Source of the DNA: Saururus chinensis
Taxonomy: Eukaryota > Streptophyta > Magnoliopsida > Piperales > Saururaceae
Assembly: GCA_035235625.1 (NCBI GenBank)
Contig: CP141149.1
Location: forward strand, 16,929,893 to 16,993,892
Reading direction: 5' to 3'
DNA length: 64,000 nucleotides
Under the pieces are notes generated by a model. That model did no database searches. It saw only the letters and a list, made by a program, of their open reading frames with translations, and was not told where the DNA came from. Below are positions 13,249 through 24,090 of this stretch, piece after piece. Both the position numbers and the translations under genes were made by a program. Position 1 is the first letter of the stretch. Each line of letters begins with the position of its first letter.

Positions 13249-14306
13249 GTATTTTGTTGAGTTAGTAGAAGTTGACGCATATCAATTTCTTGGACGAAAA
13301 TGAAGATTTGATTACTTGATATTTCCTTGGAAATTGGTTACAAAGTATGATTACGATTTCAAAATTACATGAGACCAGTTGAAGCACATTGATGGGCTGT
13401 TTACATCACCATACCCCCACAATGATCGCGTCATTATGAAAGTTGTAAACTGATACTAACTAAATTAATGGGTTGAGGCATGGTACAGGTTTCCTGCGTG
13501 ACGTACAATGTTGTGCTAATTTTGATAAGTCATAAGCAATTTTTTTAAGAACAAACATGTTGTCACCAGACAAATTTCAAGAGAGGGAGTGAATACTTTT
13601 CAAATTTTATTTGAAAATTGAGTGAGTTAGTAAGCCTTTCTCCTCTTCAATCATAAATGGCAAAGACCAAACGAATAATAGTGAAAATTTAGTACATTTA
13701 ACAATAAAAATTTATCATGGAGTCTATATGGTCTTCTAACTTCCCAATTGTATGAGATGCCTCTGCAATCAAGTCCTTTAATTTTAGAAGAGATAGGATT
13801 TGGTCATCTTTTTTATCGTTGTATGAGATGCCAAATACTCACATGTGTGCATTACTATAGTTTGATAGTATAAGCTATGATTTGTGTAGATTGAACATTT
13901 CAAGCAAGCATTTGGTTATGTGATTATTGTGAACTTGTAATAGGCCATGAGACATATTCTTCATAGTAATCAATCGAGTGAAAGTTGAAGAGCAAAACCT
14001 AAAATTTGATGACATAGAAAGGTACATTTCTTCCATAATGTGATGTAGAGAAGATGACATGCAACCTAAAGGGAAGTCTTTTTAATGTTCTATTCTAACT
14101 ATGAGCCCATCATAAGGAATGCATAGAAGCCTTCATCTATGAGATCGATGGCGCACATTAGCTCCAGTGGTACTAGTGCTAACATGCTCTAGCATGTGCA
14201 CAATTGATCTCAAATATCAAAGGTTCATATGTGATCCTTATGTTAGGCTCATTGTCAAAGGGGAGCATAAAAAACTCTTCCAAGCTAAAGTTCATCTGAT
14301 GTGTGG
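13249..14306. other. Spacer with a dispersed repeat
   Basis: No gene is seen. The stretch 14110-14300 (GAGATCGATGG...GTGCACAATTGATCTCAAATATC...) recurs in diverged form at 40285-40440 and is probably part of an unclassified transposon. Confidence 0.45.
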
Positions 14307-14639
14307 GTTCCTGTCATGCCCAAGGTTTTTTTATATATTTACTTTGAAATTTTACTAAAATTTTGTTTCAAAATACGGATGTAAATCAAAGGAATCAACG
14401 AAATTTAAAATATTTTAAAATAACTTTTATAAATTAATCTATCGTACATCCAAACCAACATTATCGGGCGTGACCCAAAACTAAAACACAAAAGTTAAAC
14501 CTGCCATCTATAGGCATATAGACATCCAATGCCAACAAAGGGCAGAAACTTACAACGCTCCCTTCTACCATCATAAATACGTGTCATTCTCTTGAACCTC
14601 TTTGCTAGACATGTCCTTTTGCTGAATTTGTCTCATCTG

Positions 14640-14987
14640 ATCTTGTCTGAGAAATATGATATCCTTGAGCTTGCAAATACTGGTTCAAGCCTTGAAACAT
14701 CATACCCATAAACTCTATAGTCTAATCCAAAGGAGATATGGCCTAGATATCTCCCGACCTACAGAAGATCTTGGTTGTGAATCAATGGCCTCTGGAGAAT
14801 TTCTCTGCGGTGCTGCAATGGGATCCGCACTAATCGGAGAGGTTGAGTCCTTCTCCTGAGGTATCTGTTCAAAACAAAAGAACTTAACTTAAGGAACTCC
14901 AACTAACCCTTAAAAAAAGTCCAAACTTTTCTCCTTACGTGCCACGATTTTGGACTTAGGATTGTTATGGACTTGTAGTAAAAAAGT
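14640..14987 (-). pseudogene. Gag N-terminal remnant of the outer retroelement
   Basis: On the minus strand, downstream of the primer-binding site, a short open stretch ends with FMGMMFQGLNQYLQAQ-like wording (about 14720-14660). It resembles the start of gypsy Gag proteins, where a run of Gln-rich helix follows a Pro/Ser-rich leader. It is cut short and no capsid core, zinc knuckle or pol follows. Confidence is limited because the piece is small. Confidence 0.4.
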
Positions 14988-15005
14988 CTAAGCTCTAGTA
15001 CCAAC
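14988..15005 (-). other. Primer-binding site (tRNA-Met type)
   Basis: The minus strand reads TTGGTACTAGAGC directly after the LTR end GGGGTGTGACA. This is close to the usual TGGTATCAGAGC primer-binding site of plant gypsy elements, and it fixes 15006 as the 3' end of a minus-oriented 5' LTR. Confidence 0.7.
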
Positions 15006-15590
15006 TGTCACACCCCATTTTTTAACCCATTTTCCATAAATTTCACAAAAACATTTTGCAATATAACGACTGTAATTTCTGAAAATTATTAAAATTAAAA
15101 CCTGTGAAAATATTTTATATTTCTCACATCATCAATTTAAAACTACACAGCCTTAATTTTTTTATAAATCATCAAAACACATCGACTAATAACCTCGGGC
15201 ATGAGATCAAACAAATACATATAAAATCATGAGTGTCATGGCCATGAGCTTAAATATACATCTCTCAGGCATAGTTGAGCACAAGTCCGATAACAGTCCA
15301 TAAACAAGTTCAAAATAATACATGCATAGCTCTCAACTCGCCCAATGCATGTATACTCAAAATAATACCTCAAGTCGTGGCATAATTAAACAAAAGAAAA
15401 TGAGCGGTAAAAAATTGACCTAAAGTCGGTAAGTCTGTCCTCTCCTCAAATCACTAAGTCCTACCTACAAAGCTCTCATGCTAAAATCGCAGAAGTCACT
15501 GGAGTATCAAAAATTTAAGAGAGGAAAAATAAGTATTTTCATACTCAAAAGAAAATACCCAATAGGAGAACTTGAACTCACAATTTCATG
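15006..15590. repeat. Left arm of a long inverted repeat (LTR end)
   Basis: Begins TGTCACACCCCATTTTT. It aligns, with small gaps, to the reverse complement of 26825-27405 along nearly its whole length, for example CAACTCGCCCAATGCATGTAT and AGTCGGTAAGTCTGTCCTC. An extra block of about 50 bp near 15205-15260 is missing from the other arm. Similarity fades after AATAGGAGAA at about 15570. Confidence 0.85.
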
Positions 15591-17814
15591 ATAGCATGTT
15601 TTGATAGTGTAGTAGCATGTTAAAAGTTTGTAACTTAATGCTTTGCATAATAAATGATGATTCAATGACATGATGTATGTGGGAGCAATGAGAAATATGA
15701 TTAGATTATGTGTATGAAATGCATGTAAACTATGAGCATTTCTATGTATGTGAACTATGCATATGCTAGTGAATAATAAGGAGTAAGTTAATAAGTTGTT
15801 TGATGAGTTATATGTTTGTGATCAGAGAGAGAATGATGAATATTCGTATGTGGGCTGGTTGTGTGTGGTTGATGGGCACAAGTATGTGCATTTAATTGTA
15901 AGTTTGTCGAAGGTGTGTTCCATGGACTATAATGCGGAAATTATAGTAGTGTGTTGGGTGATGGAAGGCATAAGATTGACGGGTGAAGGTCGTACTTGAG
16001 GAGATTAGAGGATTGATTTAGATTGATCGGATGGTACCTTGGAGCAATGAGCATGAGACTTAGGGGATTCGGGGACTAAGAAGACTTAAGGTTCGGAGCA
16101 TTTTTTAGGGATTATAAGTTAGTAAAAGTTGACAACATAATTGTACAAGCATAATGTACATAATATGAATTGCAACTTAAGAACAACAAGTAAGGAATTA
16201 ATGAAGGTTTGATGATTGGATTTAGATATGAGAAGTTTCTTTTGAGGAGTTCGAGTAAGATGATTTGGTCTTAAGGCAAATGGTGTGGGATGTAAGGTTG
16301 TAAATAGACAATAGTAAGAGTATGCCGGTATGGAGATCTAGGGGCGTTGAATCGGGACCAGATCATTCATCACTTAAACCCCCGGCGAGCTTACGACACC
16401 TTCTCACCCGAGGGGCAACTCTATTTTATAGAAAGTGATGTTTGGGCCGGCTAAATTTATTACCAACGTTACCACAGTTGTGCGTCCCACCATCAGTCAT
16501 ATGCTCGAGAAGCAAGATAGACTTTGAAATGCTAGAATGCATGTTAGGGCTAACATAATTACATGCTTAATGACACATAATGCTATGGATATCGCGTGTA
16601 ATAGTATGATATTAGCTTATATGAATGCTAATTAAATGGCATATTTATTAGCTCAACGAATGATGGATTGTACATGTTTGTAGGGGGATTTATTTGCAAA
16701 CTAATAAGATAATTTATGTAAGATCTCTAAACTCAAACCGGTTAATTAATTTTATTTGTTTTAGTAATTATTGTGTGGTTTAATGTTAACTTTGATCGGT
16801 TTTAACTTATTTTTGAATTTAAAGTGGTTAACAATATTTTTTAATCAAATTGTCTTCACTTTGATAGTTTTTATGTTAATATAAGTCAATTGGAATTTTT
16901 TTTTAGAATTTTTGACTATTTTCCTGAAAAATTAGGGGGTGGGACCTGTCGTGAGCCCCACGTGCGAAAATGAGATTATAAGTCTCAAATGACCCTAACA
17001 ACATCTTAAGATAGTAATTAAAGATTTCAAAATTTTTAGACGTCAATTTGGGCTTAAAATAAGCAAGTTTTCTATTTTTAGTATTAAATTCTATTTATAC
17101 CCCACCTATTTATTAGGTTTACCCCAAAGCCTACTATAAATAAAAAGGCTCAGCTACTTTTCCAATTGGGAAGGGCTAAAATCTGGAGCTGAGGAGCCCT
17201 AATCCCCATTTCCAAAGAAGAAAAGGGTATTAAGGTAAATATTAGCTTAATCTTCCACTAATTTCTTAGGGTTTCTCCTAAACTTTCCAAATCACTTCTT
17301 TTTTCCAAGGTTTAATCTTGATTTCTACCCAAAAAAATATTTATTTGAACCTCTATTTCAAACCCTTATGAAAAGAATTTTGTTTTTGAACTCAATAAAC
17401 CATATATCTATGAGTTTTCAAGAGCTTTAGGTATTTTTAATCGAATTTATGCAAGTATTAATAAAAACCCTCTTGTGGGTAGGATTTGGAGGTGTAAGAG
17501 CATCGATTTCAAGTCAATAAACTCATTGAAGGTAAATGATTTTTCGTCCTAAGTAGATCTGTGATTTCATATTTGATGTTTAATGGAGTTTTATGTGGGC
17601 ATCCATGGAGTTAAGCTTTAATGACGGATTTAGAAAAGCTTAATCTTTCTTGTGATATTTTAGTGTTTTTGGTTGTAAATTGCTATATTTACTGTTTCCT
17701 AAGCTTGGATTTCATTATTATGATGTTTGGGAGTGAGATTTGGTAGTTTTTGATGTTTATGTGAAGTTTCGATTTTGGATTCGAAGTGGAGAAGATGAAC
17801 TAGAACTTTTGTTT

Positions 17815-17885
17815 TGGTGTTCAAACGGCCATATAGGCTGATTGAACGGTCAGCTGTTCTAATAGCCCTACAGGGCGTTCGAATA
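17815..17885. repeat. GTTCGA motif cluster, second LTR copy
   Basis: Contains TTCAAACGGCC, TTGAACGGTCAG and GGGCGTTCGAATA about 1.1 kb from the LTR start, the same relative position as the clusters at 8260 and 23975. Confidence 0.6.
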
Positions 17886-18983
17886 CCAACACTACAGTTT
17901 GGTGAATTTTGCTTATTTTGCTCATTTTTGAATTTTTATTCTTAAGTATCATTTCTTATGTTCATAATGAGTAATTTATGCTAGGATGAGCTACTAGAAG
18001 GGTATGAATTTGATGTGGGAAGCTACGATGAATGTTTAAGTATTATGTGAATTACATGTTAATTGGTTAAACATGTGGTAATTCCTTATCTTGAATCCAT
18101 ATTGAATGATTCTTTATATTTTAAGCATGATTCTAGCAAGGTTATAGCATGAGAATGGATTTTTATGTTTTTAACATATTATGCTTAAATTATGGGTGAA
18201 TGATGGTGTCATATCTAACTTCAAGTGTGGTATAAATATGCTTACATAGGTTTAGCATGAGGTTGCACTTGATTTGAATTGTGTTTTCCAATGGTTTTCA
18301 CTCATGATCTCAACAATGAGCCATGACTAAATATTAAAGAGTATGTGTGTAGTATGTTGATGGATTATTTATAATATATGTTCATATGCTTAGAAATGAA
18401 TATTTCTACCTAGTACACACGCATGTGGGGGTAATCATGGTTATTGTCGATATTATAGTTAGATATGATACATGAGTGGTTGATGGGAGCACGTTCCATG
18501 AATTACAATCCATGAAGAGATTGTGCATGTATGTACCATGTTGCGAGATTAGCCATGTTGATCGATTGGTTGCAATTGTGTGATATTGTTTGTCAGGTTA
18601 ATCAATCATAGATTTATCAATTCATTTTTACGTCCGAAAAGACGGAGTTTTACATCCCTCGAGGATGAGTTTCCTCCCCAAGTTGAGAAGGGTGGCAATG
18701 GTACAAGGAGAATAAAACTATTGAGACCATGTGGACCCTGAGAATCCAGGTAGGGTAGCCGAGTGTACCGGCTTACTAGGGGGTATTCTTCCCCGCTAGG
18801 AAATTTACCCAAACTGCGTAATTCCTTCAGACTTTCCTATTAGGGATGGTTTGGAGTGAGCATGGACTGCTTATGCTTCGGCCAATTAAGCAGAGTTGAT
18901 GTTTTATCTATTTACATGGTTGTGATTAGAGGCATTTTACATGCAAGTTGATTGATGATGATTATGCATGATGTTATTGTGTA

Positions 18984-21720
18984 TTAGAAGATAAAAGGCT
19001 GATCTTCTGGCAACTCAAATTTCACCTTCCTCCCTCGGCAGTCTACATTCACATGGAACTCGGACATCATATCCATGCCTAAGATCACATCAAAGTCAAT
19101 CATAGGTAAAAGAATCAAATCCACATGCAACACATGCCCATCAATCACCATAGGAATCATCTCCACATACTCCTCCGCCCACAGAGAGGACGAAGGCGTA
19201 GATACACGTAATGGAACACGCAACAACTTAAAATCAACACCCATCTCATCAGCTAAATATGGGGAGACAAAAGAGTGAGAATAGCCAATGTCAAACAATA
19301 TTCTAGCATAGTGGGAGGCAATGAGGATCTTACCTTCCACCATGTCGGAAGAGTTGGCTGCCTCTTGCGCTAAAATAGCAAAGACTCTCCCATCGTTAGC
19401 CAACTTCTTCCCCTTAGCATCCTGCTACCCAATAGGTGGTCTAGCATGTGGCCTCGCTTGAGATGTTCCTAGCTACCTGGGACTAGAGTTATATGTAATC
19501 AGAGGACGTCTCTGAGCACAGTTAGCTCTCTAAGGACACTTGTTAGCATAGTGCCCCTTCTACGACAATCAAAACAAGTCACATTAGCACGGCGGTCATG
19601 AGGGTCCTGCTGCACCTGCTGAGTATTATGTCATGCATGACTGGCATCTCGCCGCTTATGGTCTCGGCAGTTACGGTTATCCTCCAGCCTCGGCCTCGGC
19701 CTCTTAGGCTACTGCTGCTGCCCTCTCTTTCACATATAGTCATCTAAATCCCGCTCCACAACAATGGTCATCTCAAGTACCTCAACTAGGGTCTTATGCC
19801 TGAAGGGCACAACTCGGCCTTTGATGAAAGGCTTCAGACCATCCTTGAACTTGCGTGCCCGCTCATACTCTGTTGACATAAAAAAAAATCAAAATCAAAT
19901 CAAAACTCAAATGCAAAGATCTCGGAGCTTGACTAGCTCCAGATAACTCTAAATTTTCAAAATGGACAAAGTCTCAAATTCGGATAAAGTCCAAACAAAG
20001 AAAAAAAAAATTTAAATCCAAAGGCCAAGATTTCGGAGCTTGACTAGCTCTGAGTGAGACCAAATTTTTTTTTTAATAGACAAAGTCTCTGAAGTGGACA
20101 AAGTCTAAAAAAAAAAAAAAAGTAAGGAAGCAAAATCTAATCCTACACACGTAGGAATGGACTAAGGCTTTTAACCAAAAAAAAAAGTGAAGAGGCAAGA
20201 TCTAAATCCTACACACGTAGGAATGGACTAAGGCTTCCAACAAAAAATTTATTGTGAGAGAACATTATGGGGGCCTCTTTACATTCAAAGTTAAACGGCT
20301 GAAGAAGGCTTTGTAAGCCTCACATGGCCACGTAATAAAATTTGCAAAGGACTATGTGGGACCTCATAAGTCTCACAACAAAATAGTCATAAAACATAAA
20401 TAAATGAAAAAGACTAGGTAAGACTCGTGGGTCCTACGCTATTATTTTGTTTTAAAAAAAAGGAGAAGAAAGTGGAGATGACCAAGTCAAAGGTATAATG
20501 TCCGGTCTTCTCTCACACTTCCCACTTCCTCCACTAAGCAAGTGATTCTCACCAACACTCCCACTAACCCATTTTCCCATCTCCCACTAATCCACTCTCC
20601 ACTTCTCATAAACTACCTTTCCAACTCACCCCACTACTTTACTTAACCGTGCAACTCTCATCTTATAAATACCCCTTCATTTCCATAAGAAAGGGCTTTT
20701 GGCTTTCAAGTCTACGGAACCTCCAAAGAGAAATCCAGAAGTCCATCACACACCAAATTCCTAAAAAGCCTTGACCTTCAAAAAGTTGAAGAAGATCGAG
20801 GAATCAGAAGACAAGCAGAAGCAACCAAGAAGGAAGAAGAATTTGTGCAAGGGGAGCTCTCATCTTCAAGAAGAATCTTCCTTGTTTTCTTCTTTTCTTT
20901 TCTTTTTTTTTTTAACTTGAAAGTTGTAGCCACTTCTCCTGGCAATTCTCTTTTCTTATTTTAATAAAATTCTTGTTTCTTTCATTCTTGCCAACTAATC
21001 GAAGGGTTTTGAAAATTGATTAATCACTACTCACTTTAAAGTGTAAAGAGTAGTCTTGATTAATCAAGAGAAGGTCGTCCCACATAAAAAAAAAGGTTCT
21101 TCTCTATCCCTTGTCAGGAAGGATCATCCGATCCATTCCCTTGTCTTGTGCATAGAGAACTACCGAAATCCCCAAACATACTCGTCACTGAAGAAATGAG
21201 GACCAAAGTGCTCAAGCTCCACAAATCGGGTCTCATAAGCTAAGATCATCATCGAACCCTACTGAAGGTTGAGAAACTCCTTCTTCTCCTCCCGAACATG
21301 AAGAGGGAAGTACTTGTCATTAAAGGCAGACAGGAACTCCTCCCATAGAATGTCCACACAGCCATGGAATCTTTGACGCTCCATCGACAACCACCACCTC
21401 TGAGCCTCACCCTCGAACGTAAAGACTACAAGTCAAGTCTTCTCCTCGTCAGGGCAACATCGAGCACTAAAAATATTCTCCATGTGAAGCCTCCAGTTAT
21501 CTGCCTCCGAAACATCTAACCCACCCTTAAAGCTAAGAGGGTTAAACTTCTTGAATCCCTCGAGTGAGAGAGACTCGGAACCGCTACCACTCATGTGCTT
21601 AGCCTGGACCACCTGTGTCAACCCCTCAATGGCGGTCAACACATCGTCCACCCTTGGGTCTCTAGCACTGCAATGGTTATTAGCGCCTGCATGATTAGAG
21701 CCAACACAACAACCAAACAT
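18984..21720 (-). pseudogene. Gag and retropepsin of the nested gypsy element, interrupted
   Basis: Gag begins at 21720 with a Ser-rich leader and FKKFNPLSFKGG, continues through FTFEGEAQRWWL and FNDKYFP to FFSDEY, is interrupted by a solo LTR (21178-19871), and resumes EYERARKFKDGLKPF. A zinc-knuckle remnant (CFDC..GHYANKCP) lies at about 19570-19530. The protease follows at 19403-18984 with ILFDIGYSHSFVS and VILGMDMM. The active-site triad normally reads Asp-Ser/Thr-Gly; here it is Asp-Ile-Gly, so the protease would be inactive. Several in-frame stops (for example at 21433) confirm decay. Gag would form the particle and retropepsin would cut the polyprotein. Confidence 0.85.
19866..21183 (+). 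mobile_element. Solo LTR, TGTTGAC family, with perfect TACTC duplication
   Basis: The LTR runs 19871-21178 (1308 bp), starting TGTTGACATAAAA and ending CCCCAAACA, with TACTC at 19866-19870 and 21179-21183. Removing the LTR and one TACTC restores an uninterrupted gag frame across SDEYERAR. A TATA-like CTTATAAATACCCC is at about 20660 in plus orientation. The U3 part has two tandem pairs: GGAGCTTGACTAGCTC blocks near 19920 and 20035, and CTACACACGTAGGAATGG blocks near 20140 and 20208. Diverged copies lie at 40778-42595 and 58010-59444. Confidence 0.92.
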
Positions 21721-22470
21721 TAATCATACAGCCTAATAACTCGAAGCCACACAACCAAACAATCAGAAAACACACAAACAAGCAAGCAAGCAACATTCAA
21801 GACAAACAACTAAAGGAATTCACATTGCTAGTTATGTCTAGACCTTGATCATCTCACAACCCTTTAACCCATAAGACTTGTCACTCAAACGTCAATTACT
21901 CTTGGACAAAGAGATCCTCCAATACCAAAAACTTTTTCATGCCCTGGCACTGCCTAACCAAAGCCGAACCCACTCCAAGGGCTAGTCTAGTGCATGGGGG
22001 CGACGGTTTTGAAAACAGTTAAAGAAATAGCAGAAGACTTATGCCCTAATCAAAGGCAGTCTAACTAACAGAGTTACGCACTACTTTGAGCAAGAGTAAA
22101 TAAGTAGAACCAAAAGAGTTACTTAAACTCTAAATTAAACTACAAATCTCAAACCCACATACTAATAATCTATAGCCAACACACTTGGCTCAAAACAGGG
22201 TCTCAAATAACACTAAAGATATAATGTATCACAAGTCTGAAAACAAGAACCACCCACAAGGGTTCTAACATCAAAAGAAAATGATTAGAAAAACATGCAA
22301 AGTCTAGGGGCCTCTACTCCTACTCCCAAGCTTTCCCTGACCTCTCCTCAAAACAATAAAGTGCGGTGAGTATAAAAACCCAATAATGCTTTGAATACAA
22401 CTATAATAATCAGAAAACACGATGGCATGGCAATGTAGCTATTTAGATCTAAAACTAACATGTTACACCA

Positions 22471-22668
22471 CTTTGTGATCATGTATTCATACACATAAAC
22501 TTGTATAATAGTGTCTCAACCACACACTTTCTGATCATACATTCATATCACATAAACCTACATGATAGTGTCACATTCACACCATTTCTGATCATGCATT
22601 CATATCACATAAACTAGTATAATAGTGTCACATTCACACACTTTCTGATCATGCAATCATATCAACCC
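22471..22668. repeat. Tandem repeat, about 57-bp unit, inside the LTR
   Basis: Three full units and part of a fourth begin at about 22471, 22527, 22583 and 22641, each with TTTCTGATCATGCATTCATA, CACATAAAC and ATAGTGTCACATTCACAC. Spacing is 56-58 bp. Confidence 0.8.
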
Positions 22669-23974
22669 CATTCACCCTGCATGACAAACGTGTCAAACAC
22701 ATGATACACAATCATGCATAGCATTCATCATAAACATGCATCAATACCAATGGTGAACCTCTATCAAGGAGTAAACACAAGTATTGTCACACAGGTAGGA
22801 CACGGTCAAGGCTACAAAGGTGAGACACGGTCAAATTTCCACACAGGAAATGAAAGAGTGTCGGGTTGGTCAACCCCTAAAGCTGCTCGCCCTGGACAAT
22901 CCTGGCCAAGGATATCCCATTATCACACAGAGAATTTAGAGCAGAGGTGTTCACCCAGGGACATCTCCTGTGGTGGGGAGAGCCCGAATTCCCACATAGG
23001 GAACCCTAGAACACGTGGTAGCCTGTGCACAAAGCGTACCACTTTGGACTTTCAAGGTCTATATGACAATCATAATAATCTCAATCCGCAAGACAAGTAC
23101 ACAACTCGTCCCCACATAATTCTATTTAACTAGACTCAACCCAAGGAGTATACATGTTCCACACAGGAACTTAAATCGAAAACATGTCCTTTCGGACAAA
23201 CCAAGTTCCGATTAATTTACCTAGCGAATAATCTAGCACGCAATCTCAACCATTTCATACAATCGATTAGTTTCGGTTAAACATTGGTAAAACTTCTTCC
23301 ATGAATATCGATCCATGATGCATGATAATATGATACATCCATGAGCAAGACCTACGTGGGTTCCAACACATGGAATATGCTCCCAATTAGTCCCCTCATT
23401 CATCAAAATCAAGACATAATTAACTACATTTTCATAGTAGATTCCCCATATGTGTGTGTATTCATGTATATCTAAACACAAGACCAATGCTTGACACAAA
23501 CTCATAAGACAATTTACATATGCTTGAACACATTTAAAATATTGATTCCTGACTGAAAAAAAAAATCCAACATAAAGCTTAAATCCATCCATGTGAAATC
23601 GAGCATTCACTCCCACAAACATGATTTTTCTACACATTAAGCCACAACATGATCACATCCATTACCCATAAATCACCTCATTATAAGAGAACACATCTCA
23701 CCATTTTTCCATATAATATCCCTGCTGGAAACATATTCTAATCATAAGAATTTAAACATTCAAAAGTTCAAGTTACTTCAATATCCACATGCATAATTAT
23801 CAACATAATATGATGCCACATGACCACACTTAAACACATTCCATAAACTTCCATAATTAATTCTACACCTCCAGTAGCCTAATTCTATCATAACATTCTT
23901 CTCATAACCATTAGAATCATCAAATAAAGTAAAACATTGAAATGAGCATAAATTTTGAAAATAGCAAAACTATT

Positions 23975-24090
23975 GTGTAGCCGTTCGATCACCCTGCAAG
24001 GCCGTTCGATTGGCTAAACTGAAAATCTGTCAAAAATGCAATGTTACCGATTAATCGGCCTTGCAGGTTGTTCGATCGCCAATAAAGCAG
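23975..24090. repeat. GTTCGA motif cluster, third LTR copy
   Basis: Contains GCCGTTCGATCACCCTGC, GGCCGTTCGATTGGC, GATTAATCGGCC and GGTTGTTCGATCGCC within about 100 bp, about 1.1-1.2 kb from the LTR start at 25180. Confidence 0.65.

Noticed and set aside
22714-23133. 139-residue plus frame within the LTR
   Set aside because: It lies in the untranslated part of a minus-oriented LTR and has no family resemblance.
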